Source: an uncultured Prevotellaceae bacterium
Lineage (GTDB): Bacteria; Bacteroidota; Bacteroidia; Bacteroidales; Muribaculaceae
Assembly (NCBI GenBank): GCA_900317835.1
Contig: ONIL01000016.1
Span: 1-54,145, forward strand
DNA length: 54,145 nucleotides
Reading direction: 5' to 3'
Numbering within the stretch: position 1 is the first letter of the stretch; the number at the start of each line of letters is the position of its first letter. Both the position numbers and the translations under genes were made by a program. Positions 35,984-45,227 of the stretch are shown in pieces. The notes under the pieces are model-generated. The model saw only the letters and a list, made by a program, of their open reading frames with translations. It was not told the DNA's origin and searched no databases.

Positions 35984-38900
35984 ATGATACCATTTGTACA
36001 TCTTCACGTACATTCACAATACTCGATTCTTGACGGCATGTCGCCAGTCAAGACGCTGGTTGATAAGGCAATAGCCGACGGCATGAGAGGCATGGCCATT
36101 ACCGACCATGGCAACATGTATGGCATCAAGGAATTTCACGATTATGTCAACAAACTCAATAAAAAGCGAGGTAATGACGAGAAATTCAAGCCGATTTTTG
36201 GTTGTGAGGTCTATGTTGCCAATGAATCACGTCACGACCGCCATGACAAACGCGATAACGGTAACCACTTGATCCTGCTGGCCAAGAACCTGACGGGCTA
36301 CAAGAACCTCATCAAGATTGTGTCCCACGCTTGGACCGAGGGCATGTATTACCATCCCCGAACAGACCATAGCGAACTGGAAAAGTACCATGAGGGCATC
36401 ATTTGCTGCTCGGCTTGCTTGGGCGGAGAGGTGCCCCAACTCATCATGGGCGGGCAAATCAACAAGGCCCGCGAGACGGTTGAGTGGTTCAAGAGCGTCT
36501 TTGGCGACGACTACTATCTGGAGTTGCAGCGCCACAAGGCTACCGTCGCCAGGGCCAATCACGAGACCTATGAGCGGCAGGTTGAGGTGAACAAGGTGCT
36601 GATGCAGTTTGCCAGTGAGTTGGGTATCAAGCTCATTTGTACCAATGATTCCCACTTTGTCAATGAGGATGATGCCGACGCCCATGAGCGTCTTATCTGC
36701 CTCTCAACAGGCAAGAAATTGACTGACGAGAACGTGATGCTCTACAGCAAGCAGGAATGGTTTAAAACAACCCAGGAGATGAACGAAGTGTTTGCCGATG
36801 TCCCCGAAGCCCTGAAGAACACCAACGAGATTCTGGACAAGGTGGAGATTTACAGTATCGACCATGCACCCATCTTGCCCGATTTCCCCTTGCCTGATGG
36901 CTTTGACAACGAGGATGACTACCTGCGTTATCTCGTGTATGAAGGTGCCAGGGAACGCTGGCCAAACCTTACTGAAGAGCAACGCGAACGCCTTGATTTT
37001 GAGCTGGAAACGATTAAGAACATGGGCTTTCCTGGTTACTTCCTGATCGTTCAGGATTATATCAGGATGGCTCCCAAACTGGGTTGTTCAGTAGGTCCTG
37101 GTCGTGGATCTGCTGCAGGTTCAGCTGTGGCTTATTGTCTGGGAATCACCAAGATAGATCCGTTGAAGTATGACCTGCTATTTGAGCGTTTCCTCAATCC
37201 CGACCGCATATCGCTGCCCGATATCGACACCGACTTTGACGATGATGGCCGAGCAGCCGTGCTCAATTATGTGACACAGAAGTATGGGGCCGAGAAAGTG
37301 GCTCATATCGTGACATACGGCACAATGGCAGCCAAAAGTGCCATTAAGGATGTGGCGCGTGTCGAAGACCTGTCGGTGGCCGAGAGCAACCGTCTGGCTA
37401 AATACATCCCGACCTCACCCAACGAGATGCCTGAAGATAAATCAGGCAAGAAATACAAGATCACGATACAGAACTGTCTGGACTGCTTCACCGACTTCCG
37501 CCACGAACTCGAGAACGAGGATCCCCGAGTAGCTGAAACCATCCGCTTTGCGTTGAAACTCGAGGGAAGTATCCGCAGTACTGGTGTTCACGCCTGTGGT
37601 GTCATCATCGGCCGCGATGATATCACCGATTGGGTGCCTGTGAGCACTGCCAACGACAGTGATGGCGAGCGCATTATAGTAACACAGTATGAGGGTGGTG
37701 TCATCGAGACCACAGGCCTCATCAAGATGGACTTCCTGGGTTTGAAGAACCTCTCCATCATCAAGGAGGCGCTGGCCAACATCAAGCTCAATCACGGCGT
37801 TGACATCGACATTGAGAATATTCCCATTGATGACCCCAAGACCTATGAACTCTATTGCAAGGGAATGACCTCGGGCACGTTCCAGTTCGAGTCGGCAGGT
37901 ATGCAAAAGTACCTCATCGAGTTGCATCCCACCTGCTTTGAGGACCTGATTGCCATGAACGCCCTGTATCGTCCCGGCCCCATGGACTATATCCCGCAGT
38001 TCATCAACCGCAAGCAGGGTAGGGAACCCATTGAATATGACATCCCTTGCATGGAGAAGTACCTCAAGGAGACCTACGGAATCACCGTGTATCAGGAGCA
38101 GGTCATGCTGCTGTCAAGGCAGTTGGCAGGCTTCACCCGCGGCCAGAGCGACACCCTGCGCAAGGCGATGGGCAAGAAGCAAATCGACAAGATGAATGAG
38201 CTGGAAGCCTTGTTCTATGAGGGAGGAGAGAAAAATGGCTACGACAAGAAGGTGCTTAACAAGATTTGGGAAGATTGGAAGAAATTCGCGTCCTACGCCT
38301 TTAACAAGTCGCATGCTACCTGTTACAGTTGGGTCGCTTATCAGACCGCTTACCTCAAGGCCAATTATCCCAGCGAGTATATGGCCGCCGTCTTGAGCAG
38401 TAACCTCAATGACGTGGATAAGCTGTCCAAGTATATGGACGAGTGCCGCTCGATGGGCATCGAGGTGCTGGGGCCAAACATTAATGAGAGTTACAAGAGC
38501 TTCAGTGCAACCAAGGACGGTCGCATTCGTTTCGGCTTGGCGGGCATTAAGGGCGTTGGCGTGGGTTGCGTTGAGTCGATCGTTGAGGAACGTGACAAGA
38601 ACGGACCCTATAAGGATATCTTTGACTTTGTGCAGCGCATCAACCAGGGTGCCTGCAACCGCAAGGCGCTGGAATCCATGGCCTTGGCTGGCACATTCGA
38701 TGACTTCAAGGAAATCAAGCGCGAGGACTTTTTTGAGGTTAATCCACGTGGAGAGTTATTCAGTGAGACACTGATGCGCTTCGGCCAGCGCTACCAGACC
38801 AGCCAGCAGGAGATGCAGAACTCACTGTTCGGCGCCCTTGGCGGATTAGAGGTGGCGACACCCACAATCCCTAAAGCCGAACCGTGGTCTCAGCTTGAGA

Positions 38901-39526
38901 GGCTTAACCGCGAGCGTGACCTGGTGGGTATGTATTTGTCAGCCCATCCTCTTGACCCCTATTACATAGAGGTGAATTATGGCTGTGACACACCGTTGGC
39001 CGAGGTGAAGAACCGTGATGACCAGATTGACAAGGAATTGACAATGGGCGGACTGGTCGTTGATTTCCAGACACGAATGGGCAAAAAGGGACAATTCGGC
39101 ATCCTCAAGATTGAGGACTATTCCGGATCGTTTGAGTTTATGCTTTTCGGTAATAAATTCGTTGATTATCAAAAGTATGGAGTTCCGGGATATGCTATTG
39201 TGGTGCGAGGCGCCTACGAGAGGGGCTATAATGATAATGTCAGGTTCAATGTCCGTTCAATAGACCTGCTCGAGAACATGAAGGGTAAAATGCTCAAAAA
39301 TCTGGTCATCTCGTTGAAGGATGATGACTTGGGACATGTGGATTTCCTGAAACCGTATCTGGGCGCCAAAGGTGACAATCGTTGTGACCTGTATTTCCGC
39401 ATGAAGGATCATCAAAGCGGTAATTATGTCATGTTGCGCTCAAAACGGCCTATTGCTGTGAACAAGCGGTTGATGGAGGCCATGCAAGAAGCGGGTATCA
39501 GATATAAAGTCAATGCCCGCGTGTGA
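35984..39526 (+). CDS. dnaE: DNA polymerase III alpha subunit
   Basis: Replicative polymerase, 1180 residues. The N-terminal PHP domain keeps its metal ligands (HLHVHSQYS, TDHGNMYG, FGCEVYVA, CTNDSHFV), so it may retain a proofreading nuclease. The catalytic palm has SVGPGRGSAAGS and the acidic triad motif PDIDTDFDDDGR. Later blocks are FLGLKNL, YRPGPMDYIPQF, YGITVYQEQVM and a helix-hairpin-helix near FGLAGIKGVG. A C-terminal OB-fold (GGLVVDFQTRMGKKGQFGIL) follows. This is DnaE of the DnaE1 type; length is slightly short but all domains are present. Downstream, trxA has its own promoter. Confidence 0.97.
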   Translation: MIPFVHLHVHSQYSILDGMSPVKTLVDKAIADGMRGMAITDHGNMYGIKEFHDYVNKLNKKRGNDEKFKPIFGCEVYVANESRHDRHDKRDNGNHLILLAKNLTGYKNLIKIVSHAWTEGMYYHPRTDHSELEKYHEGIICCSACLGGEVPQLIMGGQINKARETVEWFKSVFGDDYYLELQRHKATVARANHETYERQVEVNKVLMQFASELGIKLICTNDSHFVNEDDADAHERLICLSTGKKLTDENVMLYSKQEWFKTTQEMNEVFADVPEALKNTNEILDKVEIYSIDHAPILPDFPLPDGFDNEDDYLRYLVYEGARERWPNLTEEQRERLDFELETIKNMGFPGYFLIVQDYIRMAPKLGCSVGPGRGSAAGSAVAYCLGITKIDPLKYDLLFERFLNPDRISLPDIDTDFDDDGRAAVLNYVTQKYGAEKVAHIVTYGTMAAKSAIKDVARVEDLSVAESNRLAKYIPTSPNEMPEDKSGKKYKITIQNCLDCFTDFRHELENEDPRVAETIRFALKLEGSIRSTGVHACGVIIGRDDITDWVPVSTANDSDGERIIVTQYEGGVIETTGLIKMDFLGLKNLSIIKEALANIKLNHGVDIDIENIPIDDPKTYELYCKGMTSGTFQFESAGMQKYLIELHPTCFEDLIAMNALYRPGPMDYIPQFINRKQGREPIEYDIPCMEKYLKETYGITVYQEQVMLLSRQLAGFTRGQSDTLRKAMGKKQIDKMNELEALFYEGGEKNGYDKKVLNKIWEDWKKFASYAFNKSHATCYSWVAYQTAYLKANYPSEYMAAVLSSNLNDVDKLSKYMDECRSMGIEVLGPNINESYKSFSATKDGRIRFGLAGIKGVGVGCVESIVEERDKNGPYKDIFDFVQRINQGACNRKALESMALAGTFDDFKEIKREDFFEVNPRGELFSETLMRFGQRYQTSQQEMQNSLFGALGGLEVATPTIPKAEPWSQLERLNRERDLVGMYLSAHPLDPYYIEVNYGCDTPLAEVKNRDDQIDKELTMGGLVVDFQTRMGKKGQFGILKIEDYSGSFEFMLFGNKFVDYQKYGVPGYAIVVRGAYERGYNDNVRFNVRSIDLLENMKGKMLKNLVISLKDDDLGHVDFLKPYLGAKGDNRCDLYFRMKDHQSGNYVMLRSKRPIAVNKRLMEAMQEAGIRYKVNARV

Positions 39527-39538
39527 CATAATGCCTGT

Positions 39539-39554
39539 TGGCACCGAATTTGCT
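39539..39554 (+). promoter_or_regulatory. Sigma-54 (-24/-12) promoter for trxA
   Basis: TGGCACC-GAAT-TTGCT matches TGGCACG-N4-TTGCW except at one base, with the GG (39540-39541) to GC (39552-39553) spacing of 10 bp. The transcript would start near 39565, a 45-base leader to the trxA ATG. No TAnnTTTG box is evident in the 83-base gap after dnaE. Confidence 0.65.
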
Positions 39555-39609
39555 ATCAATTAAATTCAGAATAATATATCAACTTATTTAAACAAGAATT
39601 CGCAGAAAA

Positions 39610-39924
39610 ATGGCTACTGTAATTAACGACGCTAACTACAAGGAATTATTGGAATCGGGGAAACCCGTTGTGATTGACTTTTGGGCTCCATGGTGCGGTC
39701 CCTGCCGCAGCGTTTCCCCTATTGTTGAGGAACTGGCTGCTGCCTATGAGGGCAAGGTCATCATCGGCAAGTATAACGTTGACGATGACACCGACCTGGG
39801 TGTGGAGTATGGCATCCGCAACATTCCCACGCTGCTGTTCTTCAAGGATGGCCAGATGGTTGAGAAGCACGTGGGTACCATTACCCGTGACGCCCTCGCC
39901 GCCAAAATTGACGCCCTGCTCTAA
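39610..39924 (+). CDS. trxA: Thioredoxin
   Basis: 104-residue cytosolic thiol-disulfide reductase with the intact active site WAPWCGPCR (Cys about residues 32 and 35), the cis-Pro loop NIPTLLFF and the usual length. It keeps cytosolic protein thiols reduced with NADPH-thioredoxin reductase, which is not in the window. It is a single-gene unit between a sigma-54-type promoter and a strong terminator. Confidence 0.96.
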   Translation: MATVINDANYKELLESGKPVVIDFWAPWCGPCRSVSPIVEELAAAYEGKVIIGKYNVDDDTDLGVEYGIRNIPTLLFFKDGQMVEKHVGTITRDALAAKIDALL

Positions 39925-39951
39925 TCCATTCTAGTGCAGAATCCAAGCTAA

Positions 39952-39985
39952 GAGGCTGGCCGCGTGAGAAATCGCGGCCAGCCTC
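39952..39985. terminator. Strong terminator between trxA and the converging transglutaminase gene
   Basis: Perfect 13-bp stem GAGGCTGGCCGCG (39952-39964) / CGCGGCCAGCCTC (39973-39985) with an 8-base loop. Either strand could use it; T runs are modest. Confidence 0.8.
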
Positions 39986-40004
39986 AATACTTATTTCTGG
40001 TTTT

Positions 40005-42578
40005 CTATTTATCAAGGTTGTTGATGACCTTGATGAGTTGCTCTCCGAGGCCAATGGTGTAGCCCTGTGAACTGAACATGACTCGGTTGAATGTGTCAGC
40101 AAGGATGAAAATGGGCAATTGAGAGTCACTCTGTAATTTCATTTCTTGGACTATCTGGTGACGGATGCTGCCGTTCCTGTCGATGCCGTAGATGATGTTG
40201 CGCGGCAAGGTGCCGTAATTCTCATGACTGTACTTCAGCGATTCGGCCTCATTTTCAAACAATAGCAACATCGGGCGTCTCCACTTGTTGAGGGCGTCTC
40301 TCATCTTGGAAATGTCGCGCATGGCGTGGTTAGTAGGCTCTTGTCCCACACCCAACAGACCCACGATGAAATAGCCGCGTCCGGTTTGGGAAAGGATGCT
40401 CACATCGTCGATGCTGAGTGGTTTCATGTTGCCGTCAAGCAGTTGGAACTTTGATTCGGAGTTGAAGTTTCCGATAACGGTGACAATATCATTGTTCTGA
40501 CGCATGGTCAGGTTAATGGTTGTGGTCTCGCCAGGCTTTACCGTGAAGATTCGGTTGGCAACCAGCACTTTACCACTGGCTGCGCGTGTACCGCTTGTGA
40601 GCATATAGGTACCGGCATCAAGTGGAGTGCCGTTCTGGAATGTATTGCTCCACGATGAACCCTCTTCCAAGCCTGAATCACCCTCGTCATAGTTCAGCAG
40701 TTGCGTTGAACCGTCATCCAAGATGCGTGAGATGGAGAAATGGTGGTAGTACTTCGGGTCATCAAGAGCTGGGGTGGGCGTGTATCGCAGTTTGAGTGTT
40801 CCCGTCATGGCATTGGTCTGTTCAACGGTCTCAAAATTAACGTCTTGCCACTGCCCGCCTGATTGGTACTGGACTTTGCCTGTAATGGGGTCTATCCGGG
40901 ATTCAATGTCAAGTGAACGGGCTAAATCGACGAAGAAAATGTCACGGCCACGCTCATCGGTAACGCGTGAGCGCCACACGCCCATTGGCGTCTGGGCGAT
41001 GTGCAGGGCGTTCTCTTCGGGACGGATGGAAAGGTTGTCGCGCACCCATGCTACAAGTTTCGCGGGATCGGCTCGGAATTGTGTTGCGGCAGCAGCGTCA
41101 AATGCATCCTGCAACTCCACCTTGAACGGTGAGGTAATCATCTCATATTCCACGCGTTGAGACAGTTGATTGCTGCAGGCGTTAAACGCATCCTCTAGAA
41201 TCGCCATCGTCACATCACGCATATCCTTGTTATTTAGACCCTTGAGTACACCGATGGCGCGCTCTTTATTGTCGCTGTGCTGGTTGACAAATTCCAAAAT
41301 CGTGCGCCAGTTACCTCGTGACTTGACCAGATAGTCAGCAGCCTCGGGACAGAGATTTTGAGCGTCTTCTGGTCGAATGAAAGTGGCCTCATAGGCCTTG
41401 CGGATGGAATCTTCGCGGGCGAAGCGCTCCTTGTTGGCTGCAGCCATCTCAGGACTGACTTTGGGCATGATAGCCTTCTCGACAGGAGGCACGATATCAA
41501 ATGTTTCGTAGGTTGGCCCTCCCTTAAGTGAATTGCTGTGAGTGAGCTTGATATCCACCTTGCTGTCCTTAACGAACGACACCTTGCTGTAGCCGTACCA
41601 ACCATCCTTACTTGCCCACACAAGCATGTCGCCCTTGCCGGCAGTGAGGCTGGTTTTACCATTGTTGTCAGTGTATTTGGTGGCTGCAGGATAGAACTCG
41701 CCGTAGTTGTAGATACGGAATTCCACTTTTGCTCCCTTGACCGGATTACCGCCCTTATCAAGTACCTGAATCTGGGATGAAGCTGTGGCAGCATAGTTGC
41801 CAATGAGGTTGATCTCGGTGAAATTGCGGGTGCGCAGCAATACCTCTTCGGGGCCTTTGTAGTCGCCGAAGGCCCGCGTGTGCATCAGTAAAGCCCGTGA
41901 TGCGGGAGCATTGAACCAGCCCAAATCAAGGACTGCCTCAGGTTCACAGGCTCCCATGAAATGCCATTTGCCATCAGCCCACGCCTCAACCCAGGCATGG
42001 TTATCGTCGGTGTGTGCCCAGCGTGGAGTGTACACTTGGCGGGCGGGGATGCCGATAGAACGCAGCGCAGCGACAGTGAAGGTTGATTCCTCGCCGCAAC
42101 GTCCAATAGCAGTGTTCATGCAAGCCAGTGGTGACAGTGTGCGGGCATCACTTGGCTGATAGGTCACGTGTTCATGACACCAGTGGTTGACTTCAAGAAT
42201 CGCCTCCTCCATGCTCATTCCCTTTACCCGCTCACGCAATTCCTTGAAAAACAGGGGACGGGACATGTCTAGGGCTTCATTGTTTACACGCAACGGCAAC
42301 ACGAAGTGGTTGAACAACAGGTCGGGCACTTTCTTGCCCCAAGGCATCTGTTCGCGCGCCTCAAACGTGGCACGGACGTTGTCGAGATGGAATTGCACGG
42401 GATAATCGGTCACATCGGCCAATGGCATGTAGGCATACAGGAATTCCAGTGCCTCTTTTTCCTGTTGGGTCACGTTCAAGCCATTCAAGTCAGGTGTCCT
42501 TAATTCCTCGATAGCGGCTCCATGGCTGTTGGCCATCGCTAATACAGCGCAAAACACGGTCAAAAATATCTTCCTCAT
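40005..42578 (-). CDS. Secreted transglutaminase-like protein with C-terminal thioredoxin-like region
   Basis: 857 residues. Signal peptide (FLTVFCAVLAMANSHGA). A transglutaminase-core domain (about 125-235) has the catalytic Cys in GRCGEESTFTVAALR and the His in DDNHAWVEAW; an acidic residue follows in GACEPEAVLDLGWFNAPASR. A carboxypeptidase-regulatory-like beta sandwich follows (GGNPVKGAKVEFRIYNYGEF). The last ~180 residues (RGYFIVGLLGVGQEPTNHAM, LPIFILADTFNRVMFSSQGY) look like a thioredoxin/peroxiredoxin fold without a CxxC pair, an inference from pattern. Such enzymes in Bacteroidales may cut or crosslink peptides outside the cell. Promoter at 42657-42688; the gene converges on trxA. Confidence 0.85.
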   Translation of the reverse strand: MRKIFLTVFCAVLAMANSHGAAIEELRTPDLNGLNVTQQEKEALEFLYAYMPLADVTDYPVQFHLDNVRATFEAREQMPWGKKVPDLLFNHFVLPLRVNNEALDMSRPLFFKELRERVKGMSMEEAILEVNHWCHEHVTYQPSDARTLSPLACMNTAIGRCGEESTFTVAALRSIGIPARQVYTPRWAHTDDNHAWVEAWADGKWHFMGACEPEAVLDLGWFNAPASRALLMHTRAFGDYKGPEEVLLRTRNFTEINLIGNYAATASSQIQVLDKGGNPVKGAKVEFRIYNYGEFYPAATKYTDNNGKTSLTAGKGDMLVWASKDGWYGYSKVSFVKDSKVDIKLTHSNSLKGGPTYETFDIVPPVEKAIMPKVSPEMAAANKERFAREDSIRKAYEATFIRPEDAQNLCPEAADYLVKSRGNWRTILEFVNQHSDNKERAIGVLKGLNNKDMRDVTMAILEDAFNACSNQLSQRVEYEMITSPFKVELQDAFDAAAATQFRADPAKLVAWVRDNLSIRPEENALHIAQTPMGVWRSRVTDERGRDIFFVDLARSLDIESRIDPITGKVQYQSGGQWQDVNFETVEQTNAMTGTLKLRYTPTPALDDPKYYHHFSISRILDDGSTQLLNYDEGDSGLEEGSSWSNTFQNGTPLDAGTYMLTSGTRAASGKVLVANRIFTVKPGETTTINLTMRQNNDIVTVIGNFNSESKFQLLDGNMKPLSIDDVSILSQTGRGYFIVGLLGVGQEPTNHAMRDISKMRDALNKWRRPMLLLFENEAESLKYSHENYGTLPRNIIYGIDRNGSIRHQIVQEMKLQSDSQLPIFILADTFNRVMFSSQGYTIGLGEQLIKVINNLDK

Positions 42579-42834
42579 GATTGATTGAATTTTTCAAATT
42601 GCCAATTCCCTATTTGACATTCAGGCCATTAAGGGTTCCAAAAGATGATTCTTTCACAAAATTAGACAAAATCGACTGTTCAGCAAAACATTCCAGAAAA
42701 AAACTTGATAAGATTACCCCGTTATTGATGGTGATTTACCTTGATGACGGAGGCTTGTACCTGTGGCCTGACCTATTTATCAATGGCGGGCCTAAATTTG
42801 CCCTCAAATACTTGCGTACCTCAAAGAAATAACG
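42579..42834. other. Divergent intergenic region
   Basis: The gap between the transglutaminase start and the polysaccharide cluster is about 450 bases. This half holds the transglutaminase promoter (minus) and one or two plus-strand promoter-like boxes (TAAATTTG at 42793-42800 and the one at 42835). An 83-codon open frame here has no recognisable features. Confidence 0.55.
42657..42688 (-). promoter_or_regulatory. Promoter for the transglutaminase gene
   Basis: Minus-strand TTTTG (42684-42688), exactly 19 bases, TAATTTTG (42657-42664). Leader of about 75 bases. Confidence 0.75.
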
Positions 42835-42842
42835 TAATTTTG
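42812..42842 (+). promoter_or_regulatory. Promoter for the polysaccharide cluster
   Basis: TTG (42812-42814), 20 bases, TAATTTTG (42835-42842). About 180 bases upstream of the first glycosyltransferase. Confidence 0.6.
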
Positions 42843-43029
42843 CAATTTAAATGTGGGCGTCATTTGCACTGTTGTGAGGTATCTCGCCTGCATGACATAA
42901 GTAAGGTAAGCTGCTGATAATGACTACTGAGAGAGTGTCCCGGCATTACCCGCTCTCCACAGGTTCGCTAACCCCACAAGGGTCGGTGACCCTACTTATT
43001 ATCCTGTCAGTAAATTGATTGAGTGACCA
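42843..43029 (+). other. Leader of the polysaccharide cluster with small hairpins
   Basis: A 187-base, GC-richer segment with no open frame. AGGGTC (42979-42984) / GACCCT (42988-42993) is a perfect 6-bp hairpin; a weaker GAGAG/CTCTC pairing spans 42931-42957. No typical T run follows. It could be an attenuator or antitermination leader as used by Bacteroides capsule operons, but no UpxY-type gene is present to support this. Confidence 0.4.
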
Positions 43030-44058
43030 ATGGTTTCGGTTATCGTAACAGTTTATAACTTAGAGAAATGTCTCGAGTCATGTATTGACAGTATCCTGGC
43101 TTCGACCTATAAAGACCTGGAGATTCTCTTGGTTGATGATGGCTCGAAAGATCAATCAGGTGCTATCTGTGACAAATATGCTGAATCGGATAACCGTTTC
43201 AAGGTCATCCACAAGGAGAATGGAGGCTTGTCAGATGCAAGAAACACAGGCATGTCACACGCCACTGGCGAATACATCATGTTTGTGGACGGTGATGACT
43301 TGATTCATCCTAACATGATACAGGTGCTGGTGGATGCTATGCAATCAGGTGACTATGACGTGTCAATGGTGCAAGGCATTCAATTGTTTGAGGCAGATTG
43401 TGAGAAATATATGTCCGATAAGGAATTGGGACTTGCCTCAAATCATAAAATCCTGACTCAAAGAGATTACATGCGAGGACTATTAGGGACGAGTAATTCT
43501 GAGTTCCAATATATCGTTGTATGGAATAAGCTGTATAAGAGCGACTTGGCCCGGAGTGTTCAATTCAGAAAGACAAAAAGTGTTAGTGAAGATCTGGAAT
43601 GGTCGCTGCAGATAGGTTTGAAAATTAACAAGATTCATTGGGTTGAAGCCTGGATGTACTTCTGGATCCAGCATCCATCATCAATAACACATCAAGGAAT
43701 GAGTCTTGGACAGGTCGAAAGAATTAATTCCTATCTTTTCTCTTTGAACAATATTCCTCAAGAGGAGCATACTTATCGTTCGTGGTGTTTGGAGAAACTG
43801 TACAAAGTGATGCTTCACACTCGATACAATGCCAAGGGAACACAGTATGAGGATCTGGTGAGAAGCCTTGTTTCTTCAGCCTATAAGACAACAGTTAAGG
43901 AATACCTGAAAAGTGAAATAAGCTTTCCCAAGAAATCGGGTCTTATGATTTTCTATCATTTGCCGATGACCTATAAGTTGTTCATGAAATTGAAAGCTCG
44001 AAAGGTGAAAAGGATCGTTCGTTCCAGATCAGGAATGTTATATGTCCAGGAGGATTAA
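43030..44058 (+). CDS. Glycosyltransferase family 2
   Basis: 342 residues. GT-A fold: MVSVIVTVYNLEKCLESCID at the N-terminus, EILLVDDGSKDQSG for nucleotide binding, ENGGLSDARNTGM, and the DXD-like FVDGDDL. A C-terminal region of about 130 residues has basic helical segments that may contact the membrane (KLKARKVKRIVRS). It adds a sugar to the growing lipid-linked repeat unit; donor and acceptor unknown. First gene of the cluster. Base composition is more A+T-rich than the left part of the window. Confidence 0.88.
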   Translation: MVSVIVTVYNLEKCLESCIDSILASTYKDLEILLVDDGSKDQSGAICDKYAESDNRFKVIHKENGGLSDARNTGMSHATGEYIMFVDGDDLIHPNMIQVLVDAMQSGDYDVSMVQGIQLFEADCEKYMSDKELGLASNHKILTQRDYMRGLLGTSNSEFQYIVVWNKLYKSDLARSVQFRKTKSVSEDLEWSLQIGLKINKIHWVEAWMYFWIQHPSSITHQGMSLGQVERINSYLFSLNNIPQEEHTYRSWCLEKLYKVMLHTRYNAKGTQYEDLVRSLVSSAYKTTVKEYLKSEISFPKKSGLMIFYHLPMTYKLFMKLKARKVKRIVRSRSGMLYVQED

Positions 44059-44093
44059 AAGACGATACTGTCAACAATCGGCGATACACTGAT

Positions 44094-45212
44094 ATGGCGA
44101 AAAAGAAGATTCTCATATTGCATTATAATTTACAGGCTGGCGGTGCTGAGCGCGTGCTTGTGAACCTGCTCAAATATCTGAGCAGGGATAAATATGATGT
44201 GACCTTAAAGACGATCTTCGGTGCAGGCCCATATGTAAAGTCGGTGCCTAAAGATATCAGATTCAGTTACGTTTTTAAGAACGAGTTTAAGGGTTTCAAC
44301 ACATTGATGAAGCTCTTTTCAGGGAAGCTGTTGCACCGATTGTTCATCCACGACCGATATGATATTGAAATCGCTTATTTGGAGAATTCCCCCACACGCA
44401 TTGTTTCATCTTGCCCACACAAGGAGACCAAGAAGGTGGGCTGGGTCCATACTGAGGTCCACGAACCGGGGAACCTGCAAGCTGGTTTCAGGAATAAGGA
44501 AGAGATGATTCAAGCCTACAATAGACTTGATTATTTGGTATTTGTCGCAAGACGCGCTATGGAGTGTTTCCAGGAAAAATTACCTGCGATAAATGTTCCA
44601 TCCCATGTCTTGCACAACGTCAATGATATTGAACTGATAAAGAAACTGTCCAAAGAACCAGTATCGACTGAGCTTGGTGCTGATGTTTTGAACATTTGTT
44701 TTGTTGGACGTTTGGTGTACGCTAAGGGTGTTCCTCGTTTAGTGAAGGCCTTCTCTCGTTTGAAGAAAGATGATTTGCTGAATAAAGTCCGTCTTTATGT
44801 AATTGGACGAGGAGAAGATGAAGAAATGATCAGGCAGTCAATCATTGATGAAAATCTCACTAATGAGATTATAATGCTTGGGTTTGATAAAAACCCTTAT
44901 AGGTATATTTCCAAGATGGATTTGTTTGCATGCTCTTCATACCGTGAGGGTTATAGCACCGCTACGACCGAAGCGATCGCCCTGGGTGTTCCAGTGTTCA
45001 CAACCGACTGTTCAGGTATGGACGAAATACTTGACAACGGCAGATTTGGTATGATCGTTCCCAATGATGATGAGTCCATCTATCAAGGTTTGAAAGACCT
45101 CTTGACCCATCGGGAAAAGATAAACCTATATGCCGAGGCTATCAGGTCTGGAGCAAACTTCACTACCCAGGCACTGGTCGATGAATATGAGAAGTTTTTT
45201 GATTCACTTTGA
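44094..45212 (+). CDS. Glycosyltransferase family 4
   Basis: 372 residues, GT-B fold. N-terminal LQAGGAERVLVNLLKYL, then a C-terminal Rossmann domain with ICFVGRLVYAKGVPRLVKAF, VRLYVIGRGEDEEMI and the E-x7-E motif in SYREGYSTATTEAIALG. It is a retaining transferase for the surface polysaccharide repeat; the sugar is unknown. It follows the GT2 gene by 35 bases. Confidence 0.9.
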   Translation: MAKKKILILHYNLQAGGAERVLVNLLKYLSRDKYDVTLKTIFGAGPYVKSVPKDIRFSYVFKNEFKGFNTLMKLFSGKLLHRLFIHDRYDIEIAYLENSPTRIVSSCPHKETKKVGWVHTEVHEPGNLQAGFRNKEEMIQAYNRLDYLVFVARRAMECFQEKLPAINVPSHVLHNVNDIELIKKLSKEPVSTELGADVLNICFVGRLVYAKGVPRLVKAFSRLKKDDLLNKVRLYVIGRGEDEEMIRQSIIDENLTNEIIMLGFDKNPYRYISKMDLFACSSYREGYSTATTEAIALGVPVFTTDCSGMDEILDNGRFGMIVPNDDESIYQGLKDLLTHREKINLYAEAIRSGANFTTQALVDEYEKFFDSL

Positions 45213-45227
45213 TTTCATAAGTATAAC

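Noticed and set aside
42581-42832. 83-codon open frame in the gap before the polysaccharide cluster
   Set aside because: No signal, domain or good ribosome site, and it overlaps the transglutaminase promoter. Not supported as a gene.
42579-43029. Invertible promoter of the kind seen upstream of Bacteroides capsule loci
   Set aside because: No pair of inverted repeats flanking the promoter was found by eye, and no recombinase gene is in the window.
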